From: Silicimonas sp.
GTDB taxonomy: Bacteria > Pseudomonadota > Alphaproteobacteria > Rhodobacterales > Rhodobacteraceae
Direction: 5' to 3'
DNA: 58,018 bases
Assembly: GCA_022340315.1 (NCBI GenBank)
Contig: JAJDOD010000167.1
Location: forward strand, 1 to 58,018
The translations under genes were made by a program, and so were the position numbers. Under the pieces are notes generated by a model, which did no database searches, was not told the origin of the DNA, and saw nothing but the letters and a program-made list of their open reading frames with translations. This document shows positions 1 to 11,008 of the stretch, in pieces (the first letter of the stretch is position 1; every line of letters starts with the position of its first letter).

Positions 1-182
1 TCGTTGCGGATATTGCAGAAGATCGGCTCGACCTGGCCAACGCGGCCGTAGGGCCGCACGAAATGCGCGTCGTTCGGTCGTCGCACCGCCACCCGTACAC
101 GCCAGCCCTGGCGGGCCATGCGCTGAGCGATATACCGGCCGACAAAGCCCGAGCCGCCAAAGATCGTGACCAGTTTAGTCAT
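1..182 (-). CDS. NDUFA9-like NAD(P)-binding epimerase/reductase family protein (partial)
   Basis: Only the first 60 codons lie in the window; the gene runs off the left edge. The N-terminus begins [15 protein letters not shown], a classic Rossmann dinucleotide-binding GxxGxxG loop at about residues 9-15, followed by [21 protein letters not shown], typical of extended or atypical short-chain dehydrogenases. The wording of this N-terminus matches the family annotated as complex I NDUFA9 subunit-like in alphaproteobacteria. It is the last gene of a leftward stretch, 129 bases downstream of the GSCFA gene. The substrate cannot be told from the fragment. Family placement is fairly sure, the exact subfamily less so. 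Confidence 0.8.
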   Translation of the reverse strand, partial: MTKLVTIFGGSGFVGRYIAQRMARQGWRVRVAVRRPNDAHFVRPYGRVGQVEPIFCNIRN

Positions 183-226
183 CCGAACCACCGTCTTCTT
201 GCCATGTCCGGGTGTAGACTCGACGG

Positions 227-260
227 CAAATCGCGGCAAGGCGCATTTCGCCGCGATCTG
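227..260. other. Stem-loop between the GSCFA gene and the reductase gene
   Basis: Arms 227-237 and 250-260 pair over 11 positions with one mismatch around a 12-base loop. There is no T-run after the stem on either strand, so it is at best a weak or Rho-assisted stop or a processing site between the two leftward genes. The rest of 183-311 shows nothing recognisable. Confidence 0.3.
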
Positions 261-311
261 CTCGCCGACGTCCAGCGGACGCACGCGTAGCCGAAGCGCC
301 TGGCGCCTGTG

Positions 312-1469
312 TCAGGCCGCGTCCTCGGCCACGGACCAGCTGTCGAGCACACGTGACAGAGTGATGCGGAGGGCCTTGTCAGAGCCGGGATCGGGCAGAA
401 GTTGCTCTCGCCTGAGAAGTTTCTGCATGCGTATCGAGTTCTTCGACTTGCAAATTCGACCGACGGCCGGGGGAAACATTCCCGCGGCGGCTCCGGCAAT
501 CAGGAACCCGTTCAAGACGTCCTCTTCTGTCAGTTGGCTGTCAGCGCACCAGTTCTTCTCGAACAGCATCATGATGTACTCAAGGACATCACCCTCGGGA
601 TGGCGGCGGTCGTGCTTGTAGGGCTGCGAGAACGCGTCCGTGATCAACTCGTAGGACGGCCAGTAGTGCAGCGCGCCTTCGTCACGTTTTTCCCGAACAA
701 CCTGGTCGATGGCCACCCGCATGATGCCTTTCGAGACGGCATTCGACGTGATGCAGGAATTATCGCGGAATGTCGCCTGCAACGGGATTGGCGAAAGTGT
801 GTAGATGATCTTTGCATCGGGCCGATTCTTGCGGATCAGATCATGGATCTCGCGCATGTTGTCGGCATTTTCCTCGACGGTTGAGACCCGGAACTTGTGG
901 CGCTGGGGATCGTAGACGTCCTTGGGAATCGTTCGCCAGAACACGTTGCCCGTTACCTCATCGTACCAGATTTCCGACAGGCCGAAGGTCAGGATGAAGA
1001 CATCGGTCTTGTCGAACATCTCCCGCGTCTGGCGCTGCACCTCGGGATCATAGCCATAGCTTTCGGCGTCGTAACCGTGCCAGAGTTCCTGGTCGAATTT
1101 CTTGTCTTCCCAGGCCCACTGAAACTGCTGAAGGATGACGAACGAATTCACCATGCCCTCGCCACAGGCCACGACATATGCACGGCCTGCGTCTTCTGCC
1201 TTGTTCATGACCGAGTAGTTGCGCAGGCTGAGGTAGTTGGAGATGTTGGTCGCGAAGCAGGATCCGAACGATGTGATCTGAGAGTTGACGGTGATTGCCG
1301 GGGTCTCGGGCATCCAGCCTTCCAGCACGAACTTTTCGATCCCCACCGGGCGGTAGAAACTGCGATTGTGCGGCAGGATGTTCATGTTCTCGCCCCTGAA
1401 CCAGGTGCGGTACTCTCTGCCGGTGCTGGTAGTGGATTGAAACTGAAGCTTCTTTGCCTTGCGTCGCAT
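312..1469 (-). CDS. GSCFA-domain protein (SGNH-hydrolase-like)
   Basis: A 385-aa protein with the family signature GSCFATN at residues 69-75, and later FGLSEIWYD (about 162-170) and a LSPIPLQ segment, in the order seen in the GSCFA family, which resembles SGNH esterases/lipases. GSCFA proteins often lie in polysaccharide gene clusters, so an acyl-esterase or acyltransferase role on a glycan is plausible but not shown. The reading frame is open up to 1619, but the ATG at 1469 was chosen because the longer form would overlap the upstream methyltransferase and its extra N-terminus looks non-native; AGGA and GGAGG lie upstream of this ATG. It is the fourth gene of the leftward glycan operon. No signal peptide is visible. 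Confidence 0.82.
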   Translation of the reverse strand: MRRKAKKLQFQSTTSTGREYRTWFRGENMNILPHNRSFYRPVGIEKFVLEGWMPETPAITVNSQITSFGSCFATNISNYLSLRNYSVMNKAEDAGRAYVVACGEGMVNSFVILQQFQWAWEDKKFDQELWHGYDAESYGYDPEVQRQTREMFDKTDVFILTFGLSEIWYDEVTGNVFWRTIPKDVYDPQRHKFRVSTVEENADNMREIHDLIRKNRPDAKIIYTLSPIPLQATFRDNSCITSNAVSKGIMRVAIDQVVREKRDEGALHYWPSYELITDAFSQPYKHDRRHPEGDVLEYIMMLFEKNWCADSQLTEEDVLNGFLIAGAAAGMFPPAVGRICKSKNSIRMQKLLRREQLLPDPGSDKALRITLSRVLDSWSVAEDAA

Positions 1470-1558
1470 ATCCTGCCCGTAACCTCCGTTGACCTTCTTT
1501 TTCAGCTGCAGACCGCCCGCGGCGTCCACTACCACGCTGCAACGCGCAAACCGTTTAT

Positions 1559-2386
1559 TCACACCGCCATGAGCTTGAAACCCAGGGCCTGTCCGAACCA
1601 GATCGAGCTGTGGACACAACGAAACCCGTTCGATGCATACCGCCGAAGGTTCATACGCGCCTGGTTGAAAGCTATCATGTAGTCGCCTTCATCCAATATC
1701 GCCGCACGATCGGGCGGGTTCAGCAGGATAACAATCGTGCCCTTGGTGATCCGGCAGAACTCGTCAACGATCACCATCCAATCGTCGGCGTGACAATAGT
1801 GCTCGATCGCCTGCAGGCAGATCGTGACGTCGAACTCCTTGTCGTCCGCCGGGTAGGGGGTCTTGCCGGCATCGAAGATGCGCATGGGAATGCCGACGCT
1901 CTCGATGATGTTCCTATATGGCCAGATGACATCTTCGGAGTTTTCCAGGTCAACCGCGTTTCCGTAGTCGTCTGTCTTGCGTCCGGGATCGGCATGATTG
2001 ACCGGGCGCAGAACAGAGCTCACGGCCGTGTCGCTTCCGCTCAGCATATTGGCGAAGTCGTTGCCAACGACCTCGTGCCCGAAATGACGCAAGACCTCCA
2101 GGACAGCGCCATGTGCCGTCGACATCTCGAGAACCTTCTGCGCCGGGACAGAAGGCGTCATCAGTTCGGGAAGGAACAATTCGATACGATTCCAGGCTCG
2201 CCGGATATTTCGGGGGCGCGAGGTGTACTTGCGCTGCAATGGGCGACCAAGGCCGGCGTTCACATCCTCACACTCATATTCGCTAAGCAGATGCGCGGGG
2301 ATCGGGTCGCCAAACAGATTCGCATGGTCGGCGCCCACCCGCAGATGGCGAAATTGCCTGCGCAGTCTGGGTGTGAACTCCTGCAA
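1559..2386 (-). CDS. Class I SAM-dependent methyltransferase-like protein
   Basis: A 275-aa protein. The segment VLEMSTAHGAVLEVL (about residues 85-99) stands where methyltransferase motif I (normally D/E-x-G-x-G-x-G) should be, but the glycine pattern is eroded. It is followed by VVGNDF, the acidic ribose-binding position, and by FDVTICLQAIEHY, the usual post-motif with a conserved H/E region. These support the Rossmann methyltransferase fold; the weak motif I leaves activity in doubt. It sits between the glycosyltransferase-methyltransferase fusion and the GSCFA gene, all leftward with gaps under 100 bases, so it probably acts on the same glycan. Substrate unknown. Confidence 0.75.
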   Translation of the reverse strand: MQEFTPRLRRQFRHLRVGADHANLFGDPIPAHLLSEYECEDVNAGLGRPLQRKYTSRPRNIRRAWNRIELFLPELMTPSVPAQKVLEMSTAHGAVLEVLRHFGHEVVGNDFANMLSGSDTAVSSVLRPVNHADPGRKTDDYGNAVDLENSEDVIWPYRNIIESVGIPMRIFDAGKTPYPADDKEFDVTICLQAIEHYCHADDWMVIVDEFCRITKGTIVILLNPPDRAAILDEGDYMIAFNQARMNLRRYASNGFRCVHSSIWFGQALGFKLMAV

Positions 2387-2427
2387 TGGTCTAACCTTTC
2401 ACCTGCATTCTCACTCTCGCCTCAAAA

Positions 2428-3963
2428 CTAGGTCTTGTGCACCACAAGAACCTGATCCTTGCGCTGTTTCTGGTACTTCGCCTGGAAAACAAACGCTCCC
2501 GATATCTGCTCGCGCAGCTTGTTGAATGCCGCCGCGGTCCGCGCGTCGGTATGGGTAAACTCCTGATCGTTCAAATATGACTGAAACAACGCGGCCGTCT
2601 TTGTGATGCCGGGTATCTCATACGTCTTGGGTTGCCAGCGCAGATCCTCAATGATGTAGAGCCCGCCCGTTGCGAGTTTCGGAAAGATTTCCAGAAAGGC
2701 ATTCTGCTGGTGATGCGAAGCATGCGAGGCATCGTCGATCACGATGTCGAATGGCGGCCTGTCTCCCAGCGCTTCGGCGATATTGCGTCTCTCATCCATA
2801 TCGCATTGCACGAATTCGAACCGGTCATCCTCGAAGAACGAGAAATCCGAGATGTCCAGGCCCGTGATATGGGCCCGGGTGAAATACTCCAGCCACATCC
2901 GCACCGACGGCAGATCGCCGGTTTTGCGGTCCGCATCGTTGCCGTGTTCGGGGCCGCCAATCAGCAAGCCCATCTCGAGAAACCGGATCGGCTGGTCCCG
3001 GCAGGGGCTAAAGAGCATGTGGTAGAGTTCGGTGTAGCGATGCTTCTTCGAGCCCTTGTCCGAACCGTACCTGTCCGCAAGCTGCGTCAGGTTGGGCCGG
3101 CCTGGCGGCGCTGCGGAAGGCGGACCGGCATCCTTCTTCTTCGCCGGAATCGGCGCCGACCGGGGGTCGATGCCGTGGCGCTTGAGCAGTTTTCCCATCA
3201 GCGATCTCGGGCGCGGGACGCCGCCGCGTTCGCGCGCCAAACGCGGTCGCATGCGCCGGCCGTAGAAGTGGATGGAATAGGTTTCGTCCGCCAGGAACTC
3301 GTCCTCGTTCGTAGAGGTGCGAATCATTTTGACCCGGTCCTTAAAGCTGAACGGATAGAGCCCGGAACGCGGCAGCGCATACCTGATCTCGCCGGTCTGA
3401 TGCAGAAAGTGCGTGACAGCATGCGGACCCCAGGTACCCCAGGGCATGTCGCTGGCATGGACCGGATCGCCTGCGTCGCGGGCGTTTTCCAGCTTCTCGC
3501 GTTCACGTTTCGACAGCCAGGGCGGAATGGCGAATTCGTCGGACGTGAAGTCAAGCAATGCGCGCAGTGTCTCGCTGTCCTGCGGCAGGGCCAGGACCCC
3601 GCCATTCACGTGCTTGTCGGACTCCCAGCCGTAGAAATGCCCGTGGACGGGTTCAAACTTCCTGAGGCAGTAAGCATCGGTATCGACCCAGATCGTGTCG
3701 CCGTCTTTCTCCAGCAACCTGTAGCGAAACAAATCCGAATGAAGCGCCGGAGACCCGGTTCGGTTGTGTAACAGGAACCCGTCCAGCGGCAGAATATCCG
3801 CGGCGTCGCGAACCTCAATCCCGTCGGGTATGCAGCCCACCGGCTCGTAGGTATATAGAATGGTGTGATGGCCGGCATCGACGTAGGACTTCGCGCAAAG
3901 CTGTTCGAGATACGACAGCGAGCCGTTGATCCACAACATCGAGCATGAATAGTCTTTTGCCAC
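2428..3963 (-). CDS. Fusion: DXD glycosyltransferase + class I methyltransferase
   Basis: A 511-aa two-domain protein. The N-terminal half (about 1-240) looks like a GT-A glycosyltransferase of the 'sugar-binding DXD' type: HSDLFRYRLL at 75-84 and WVDTDAYCL at 92-100 with the metal-binding DTD at 94-96, ending in SIHFYGRRMR. A proline- and lysine-rich linker (about 250-290) leads to a methyltransferase half with RYGSDKGSKKHRYTELY, motif I FLEMGLLIGG (328-337), the acidic residue in ITGLDIS and IDDASH (409-414), resembling macrocin-type O-methyltransferases. The likely job is to add a sugar and then methylate it, or cap a chain. The N-terminal half is paralogous to that of the next upstream gene. 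Acceptor and donor are unknown. Confidence 0.82.
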   Translation of the reverse strand: MAKDYSCSMLWINGSLSYLEQLCAKSYVDAGHHTILYTYEPVGCIPDGIEVRDAADILPLDGFLLHNRTGSPALHSDLFRYRLLEKDGDTIWVDTDAYCLRKFEPVHGHFYGWESDKHVNGGVLALPQDSETLRALLDFTSDEFAIPPWLSKREREKLENARDAGDPVHASDMPWGTWGPHAVTHFLHQTGEIRYALPRSGLYPFSFKDRVKMIRTSTNEDEFLADETYSIHFYGRRMRPRLARERGGVPRPRSLMGKLLKRHGIDPRSAPIPAKKKDAGPPSAAPPGRPNLTQLADRYGSDKGSKKHRYTELYHMLFSPCRDQPIRFLEMGLLIGGPEHGNDADRKTGDLPSVRMWLEYFTRAHITGLDISDFSFFEDDRFEFVQCDMDERRNIAEALGDRPPFDIVIDDASHASHHQQNAFLEIFPKLATGGLYIIEDLRWQPKTYEIPGITKTAALFQSYLNDQEFTHTDARTAAAFNKLREQISGAFVFQAKYQKQRKDQVLVVHKT

Positions 3964-3991
3964 GGGTCGCAGACCTTATGTTTGAATTCGG

Positions 3992-6181
3992 CTAGCTGCT
4001 TGCATCGGTATGCGCATTGTCGAAGATTTCGGGCCCAAGTTCCTTGGCATTGGGCAGGTTGGTTTTCCTATTCTCGTTGATCTTCTCAAGAAACTCGGGA
4101 CGCGGAAGAATTGTGCCGCTCGGCTGAAGGCCCGGCGGGTCCGTATCTGCCTTGGAATCCCGGCGCCCCTCGTGGAGGCCCAGCGCCCAGTTCTCGTATT
4201 CCGCCGGAATGGCCTTGGGACCGACGGCGAATATCCAGTTTCCGAAATGCGGGGTCAGGCGGGAATAGACCTGCATCAGGGTCGACGTAATCGTGCCGTA
4301 CAATCGGCTGTAGTCCGAATCCTCTCTCAGTCTTTGGATTTGCGCCCTGTGGTTGGCCACACCGGCCTGGTGCAAGGTTCTCAGGGCGTCATCCTGCATG
4401 AATGTGTCGAAGAGCGACCTTGCCTGCTTCACCTTGGGGCCAATTGACCGCTCGCGCTCGACGTTGTGGTTCATGCGAAAGAAATAGCCGATGTCCTGAT
4501 CTTCCTTCGTGTGGTTCACACGACCTCTGTGCTTCTTTACCAGGTAGCTCTCCGAGCTGCGAAGCGCATAGTGGTTCAGTGTGACCAGATCGTAGCCCGC
4601 CGACTTGCGATCAACGCGCCAGCCGCCCTTGAAGAACCTCTCCTCGAGCCTGTTTCCGGTGCCCAGATACCAATTCAGCCGATCTTTCTCGTGCTCGATG
4701 TTCTTGGGACGGTGCACAGACCAAACGCCACCCACTTTTTCCGGTCGGAATGCGGTTTTGAAACCCCATGCCATCGACGGGCGCGCGCAATCGGCACGTG
4801 CGGCATGGTCAAACTGCTCAGTAACGAAACGGTCTTCAAAGCTGTCGATCAAACTGTTGCCGAACAACCGCCAGACCATGCTTATCATGTCGGCATCGGG
4901 CAAGGCGCGCACCAGATCGGCAAAGTGCCCTTCGCCGGTGTGGATGTTGATATACTCATCCACGTCCATCGGGATCAGCCAGTCGATGTTTCTTACCAGA
5001 TCGCTGTCCTGCAAATCCCACAAAGCTGCGCGTTGCCAATCTCCTGCCGAAGAAGCGCGAAACGGGTTGTCGATACGTGCCGTGATAAGGCCGCGCTCCG
5101 CCAGTGCGTCAAGCAACTCGACCGTGCCATCGTCGCAGTCATTCGTGTAGACCACGAAATCGGTCACCCCGATAGATCGGTGATACGCCACCCATTCCAG
5201 GATGAACGGAGCTTCGTTGCGCATCGTGGTGACAATCATCACCTTAAGTTCATCGGTTTTTGCGGAGGAGAGAGCCGGGGCTGGGTCGGCGTCAATGACC
5301 AACGACGACGAAGGCGCCGGTTTGGCTCGAGCGACATTGTCCAGACTGCGAGCATCTGAACGGGCCGCGGCCAATTCCGGCCAATCGCGACACGAGAATT
5401 GCTGGCGTTCGTTGTTCCACACCCGATCCGGCGGTGATGCAGTCTCGAACGCAGGTGCAGCGCGCACCGCAACGCCGTTTTGGCGGATGGCCGAGCCCAA
5501 GGTGCTCCAGTACCTTGGCAAACCGTGAAAGCCGTCCCGCATGATGGGCAAAAGGTGCTCGTGATACACTGGCAGAGCCAGGACCTGATTGCTCAGCGCC
5601 TGCGCAAGTTCCCTGTTTCGGTCCAGGGTGATCCCCGCCTGATGCGGATCGAGCAGATAGAAAGCCGGTCTAGGCAAGGCAGCGCGTATTTCGCCGCTTT
5701 GCTTGAGGGCGTGGGTCAGGAGCTGCGACCCCCATTTGCCCAGGTGAGCATCCCTCGGCGGCGCGCGGTCAATCTCGCCGCGGATCGTCGCAAGTGCCGG
5801 GCTGTCCGGCGGCAGGGCCAGAACTCCGGTACCGATCAGGCTATCGCTCTGCCAGCCGAACAGAAGCCCGTCGCGGGCAACAAGGTCGGACTTGCCATAC
5901 AGAAAATGATCGAAGCTCAGGGTGACCGTATCTTTCAGAACCGCCAGTGCTTCGTATTGGAAAACCGTCGACCGCAGCCGCGCCCCGTCGAGAGACTCCA
6001 GGCGGCGCGGATCAACGATCTTTCCGGCGTCTTCGACGCGCACGGTGTCGGGAATATTCTGCGCCGAGCCACGAACGTAAAGCGTAACGGCATGCCCGCG
6101 GTTTACCGCCGACATAAGCGTCAGATGGTGAAGAAAATGCATCTTACCGCCATCAAAGTAGATGGCTACATCCAATGCCAC
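3992..6181 (-). CDS. Two-part glycosyltransferase: degenerate GT domain + GT92/GT2-like domain
   Basis: A 729-aa protein, first gene of the leftward operon. Residues 1-245 align by eye with the N-terminal half of the downstream fusion (shared FGWQSDS and GVLALPPDS against YGWESDK and GVLALPQDS), but the DTD of the partner is SFD here (89-91), so metal binding is probably lost. A low-complexity linker (about 245-310) precedes a GT92/DUF23-like or GT2-like domain with MIVTTMRNEAPFILEWVAYH (315-334), TNDCDDGT and the catalytic-type DVDEY (406-410). That second half is paralogous to the divergent gene at 6330. An active glycosyltransferase with an accessory, perhaps acceptor-binding, N-domain is the simplest reading. 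Confidence 0.82.
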   Translation of the reverse strand: MALDVAIYFDGGKMHFLHHLTLMSAVNRGHAVTLYVRGSAQNIPDTVRVEDAGKIVDPRRLESLDGARLRSTVFQYEALAVLKDTVTLSFDHFLYGKSDLVARDGLLFGWQSDSLIGTGVLALPPDSPALATIRGEIDRAPPRDAHLGKWGSQLLTHALKQSGEIRAALPRPAFYLLDPHQAGITLDRNRELAQALSNQVLALPVYHEHLLPIMRDGFHGLPRYWSTLGSAIRQNGVAVRAAPAFETASPPDRVWNNERQQFSCRDWPELAAARSDARSLDNVARAKPAPSSSLVIDADPAPALSSAKTDELKVMIVTTMRNEAPFILEWVAYHRSIGVTDFVVYTNDCDDGTVELLDALAERGLITARIDNPFRASSAGDWQRAALWDLQDSDLVRNIDWLIPMDVDEYINIHTGEGHFADLVRALPDADMISMVWRLFGNSLIDSFEDRFVTEQFDHAARADCARPSMAWGFKTAFRPEKVGGVWSVHRPKNIEHEKDRLNWYLGTGNRLEERFFKGGWRVDRKSAGYDLVTLNHYALRSSESYLVKKHRGRVNHTKEDQDIGYFFRMNHNVERERSIGPKVKQARSLFDTFMQDDALRTLHQAGVANHRAQIQRLREDSDYSRLYGTITSTLMQVYSRLTPHFGNWIFAVGPKAIPAEYENWALGLHEGRRDSKADTDPPGLQPSGTILPRPEFLEKINENRKTNLPNAKELGPEIFDNAHTDASS

Positions 6182-6241
6182 AGCTGCTCCCCTGTACGCC
6201 TGCGCGAGTTCTTGTTGCGCCGCCGATAACGGCTTGCCGGG

Positions 6242-6269
6242 ATTATATCTGCATGTGCTTTGCGAACAA
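6242..6269 (-). promoter_or_regulatory. Sigma-70-type promoter for the leftward glycan operon
   Basis: Reading leftward, TTGTTC (6264-6269) and a perfect TATAAT (6242-6247) are 16 bases apart, about 60 bases upstream of the start codon at 6181. It is the strongest promoter-like sequence seen in the divergent gap 6182-6329. No equally good promoter was seen for the rightward gene. Confidence 0.6.
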
Positions 6270-6329
6270 GTGCGGCTGTGCTAGCCAATCGGTGGCATCG
6301 AGCGACAGGCACTGGTGAGGAAGGCGGGC

Positions 6330-7553
6330 ATGAGTGACGATCCGAAGCCTCTCTTCATTTCGACGATGAAGAACGAGGGGCCCTACATACTCGAGTGGCT
6401 GGCATATCACCGCGTCATCGGATTCTCGCAGTTCCTGATCTATTCGAACGATTGCGAGGACGGCACGACAGACATTCTCGACCGCCTGACCGCGCTGGGC
6501 CTGGTGCAGCACGAGGAAAACTTTGTGCTGAAACGGGGGCCGCATAAAAGCGCGCTGAAGTACGCCAGGGAACATCCTCTGACCCGGATGGCCGAGTGGA
6601 TCTATGTCGCCGACATCGACGAGTACCTGAACATTCATCTGGGCGATGGCACCGTGCAGGAGTTGATTGCGGTCCACCCGCAGGCAGATGTCATCCCTGT
6701 GACGTGGCGGCTGTTTTCGCACAATGGCCATGTCGAGCTTCAGCGCCCCTACCTGTTGGAAGACTTCACCGATGCCGAGCGGCCGTTTGACGACGGCGGG
6801 CAGTCGGGCCGCTTTGTCAAGTCCCTGTTCCGCAACGATCACCGTGTTGAGCGCTTCGGCCTTCACGTTCCGATATTTGGCGAAGACCACGAGGGTGAGA
6901 TAGCCTGGGTGTCGCCCGACGGGCGGCAGATCAGCCAGGCAGAAGACCGATCGCGGCCGAGGAGTCAGTTCGGGTACGAGGCGGCGCAGGTCAATCATTA
7001 CGCGGTGCGTTCGCTTGACGGCTACCTGGTCAAAAGGGACAGGGGGCGTGCGAACCACTATCGCCAGACCCTCGGCGCTGACTACTGGCGGCGCATGTGC
7101 CGGGGCGGAAGGGAAGACCGCAGCATTCAGCGCCATGTACCCGCCGTGAAGGCCGAGATGGCACGGATGTTGCAGGACGAGACGCTGGCGGAGTTGCATG
7201 AAGCGAGTCTCGACTGGCACAAGTCAAAGATCAGAGAGCTTCGGTCCATCGACGATTTCGAGAACCTGCGAAATGAACTCCTGGCCCTGTCGATGGCGGG
7301 AGATCACCAGCGGAAGGAAGAAACCACACCAGCGGACAACACTGGAGGAGTGGATCTGGAGGCCCTGGTTCGAAAGGCGCGTTCCGAAGTCCTGGCGGAA
7401 CAGGTCGGTGACGCGGCCGATCTTGTTCGCGACCCGAATGCGATGATCGCCGTTCTTCGGCAATCCCTGGAAGGGATCCAGCCGCTCGAGGCCAATCTCG
7501 CAGCAACCGGTCTGGTCAACGAGCTTGAGACGATATTCAAGCGAAGCCCGTGA
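6330..7553 (+). CDS. GT92/GT2-like glycosyltransferase
   Basis: A 407-aa protein beginning MSDDPKPLFISTMKNEGPYI, with LEWLAYHRVIGFSQFLIYSN, DCEDGT and the metal-binding DIDEY at 95-99, as in bacterial GT92/DUF23-like glycosyltransferases. VNHYAVRSLDGYLVKRDRG near residue 225 has a close match in the upstream 729-aa protein, so the two are paralogs. The ATG at 6330 was chosen over the GTG at 6315 because GAGGAAGG sits five bases before it. The C-terminal 100 residues are charged and probably helical. It is transcribed away from the leftward operon and converges on icd. Donor and acceptor are unknown. Confidence 0.85.
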   Translation: MSDDPKPLFISTMKNEGPYILEWLAYHRVIGFSQFLIYSNDCEDGTTDILDRLTALGLVQHEENFVLKRGPHKSALKYAREHPLTRMAEWIYVADIDEYLNIHLGDGTVQELIAVHPQADVIPVTWRLFSHNGHVELQRPYLLEDFTDAERPFDDGGQSGRFVKSLFRNDHRVERFGLHVPIFGEDHEGEIAWVSPDGRQISQAEDRSRPRSQFGYEAAQVNHYAVRSLDGYLVKRDRGRANHYRQTLGADYWRRMCRGGREDRSIQRHVPAVKAEMARMLQDETLAELHEASLDWHKSKIRELRSIDDFENLRNELLALSMAGDHQRKEETTPADNTGGVDLEALVRKARSEVLAEQVGDAADLVRDPNAMIAVLRQSLEGIQPLEANLAATGLVNELETIFKRSP

Positions 7554-7560
7554 CAGGTTT

Positions 7561-7591
7561 GCGCCGCCCCGGACACCCGCCGGGGCAGCGC
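7561..7591. terminator. Stem-loop between the convergent glycosyltransferase and icd genes
   Basis: Arms of 4+7 base pairs with one mismatch (7561-7572 against 7580-7591) close a 7-base loop in the 48-base gap between two stop codons. It is GC-rich with no long T-run, so it is a plausible two-way terminator of the weak type. Confidence 0.45.
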
Positions 7592-7601
7592 AGAAATCAC
7601 G

Positions 7602-9809
<2,208 letters not shown>

Positions 9810-10048
9810 GATTTTCTGATCCTTCGTCTATGCGTGAGTAGCGGCAGCACGCCTTGGTGCGTTTTCCCGTGTCGCATAGAACAACCGACAAAACTGCGCA
9901 ACTGTCAGCCCGCGCCATGCGCGGACGGGCCGCAGCCGAGGCAGACACCAAATCACACAACCGCGCTTGATTTCCGGAAAACTGCCGGGTTAACTGCCAG
10001 ACGGACCTCTGCAGAGACAGGGGAACCGAATGCACTGGGAGGATACCT
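9810..10048. other. Divergent intergenic region, icd / transporter operon
   Basis: A 239-base gap that must hold promoters for both icd (leftward) and the TctC-like gene (rightward). Reading leftward, TTGCGC and TATGCG are 17 bases apart around 9873-9901, a weak candidate for icd. A strong Shine-Dalgarno GGGAGGA (10038-10044) precedes the transporter gene. No operator or riboswitch was recognised. Confidence 0.35.
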
Positions 10049-11008
10049 ATGAATACGAAACTTCGCGCGCTCGCCCTGGGCGCGGCCATTTCGGTTGCCG
10101 GCACGGCGACGATTGCAGCCGAATGCATCGCACCGGCGAACCCCGGCGGCGGCTGGGACTTCACCTGCCGTCAGATCGGAAAGATCCTGTTCGACATCGG
10201 ACAGGTCGATCAGCCCGTTCAGGTCACCAACATGGCCGGCGGCGGTGGTGGCCTGGCCTTCAGCCACGTCGTGAACGAGCGCGGCGACGATGCCGACCTG
10301 ATCGTGGCGGCGTCTTCGGCGACCACGACGCGCCTTGCGCAGAACGCTTTCGCCGGAATGACCGCTGACCAGGTTCGCTTCGTGGGCGCCATTGGAGCCG
10401 ACCCCGGCGTGATCGTCGTGGCGGCCGACAGCCCCTACAGTTCGCTGACCGATCTGACGGACGCTGTGAAAGCTGGCGAAGATATATCATTCGCGGGCGG
10501 TTCTGCCGCGGGCGGTTTTGACCATCTCAAGGTGCTTCAAGTCATGAAGGCTTCAGGTATCGACGACATCAAGGCCGTGAAATACATCGGTGTCGACGGC
10601 GGCGCAGATGCCGTCACCCAAACTATCGGCGGTTTCACCACCGCGATGACCGGTGACATGTCGGAGATTGTCGGCTTCATTCAGTCGGGCGAGGTCAAGG
10701 CGCTGGCCGTTCTCACGGAAGAGCGGGTCCCGGGTTTCGACGACATCCCGACTGCGCGCGAGCAGGGCATCGACGTTGTCGCGGTAAACTGGCGTGGCCT
10801 CTACGTGCCGAAGAACATCAGCGACGACCAGTTCAGCGCCTGGGCCGACAAGCTTCAGGCCGTGGCCGACAGCGACGAGTGGAAAGCGGCAATGGAAGCC
10901 AATGGCTTGGCCCCCTTCACCAAGGTCGGCGGCGACTTCCAGTCGTGGGTTGACGGTGTCGTGGCCCAGACGGTCGAGCTCTCCAAAGAGATCGGCGTCA
11001 TCCAGTGA
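10049..11008 (+). CDS. Tripartite tricarboxylate transporter substrate-binding protein (TctC family)
   Basis: A 319-aa periplasmic binding protein. A Sec signal peptide is visible (basic MNTKLR, hydrophobic core, cleavage near AA-ECIAP at about residue 25). After it comes APANPGGGWDFTCRQIG, the carboxylate-binding region of TctC/Bug proteins, and later VKYIGVDGGADAVTQTIGG and VPGFDDIPTAREQGID, which are typical of the family. It would capture a di- or tricarboxylate and deliver it to the TctA/TctB pair that follows with overlapping or near-touching reading frames. GGGAGGA precedes the start. The ligand cannot be read from the sequence. Confidence 0.92.
   Translation: MNTKLRALALGAAISVAGTATIAAECIAPANPGGGWDFTCRQIGKILFDIGQVDQPVQVTNMAGGGGGLAFSHVVNERGDDADLIVAASSATTTRLAQNAFAGMTADQVRFVGAIGADPGVIVVAADSPYSSLTDLTDAVKAGEDISFAGGSAAGGFDHLKVLQVMKASGIDDIKAVKYIGVDGGADAVTQTIGGFTTAMTGDMSEIVGFIQSGEVKALAVLTEERVPGFDDIPTAREQGIDVVAVNWRGLYVPKNISDDQFSAWADKLQAVADSDEWKAAMEANGLAPFTKVGGDFQSWVDGVVAQTVELSKEIGVIQ

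Noticed and set aside
1470-1619. Fifty-codon N-terminal extension of the GSCFA protein
   Set aside because: It overlaps the upstream methyltransferase, has no ribosome site, and its residues look like out-of-frame sequence.
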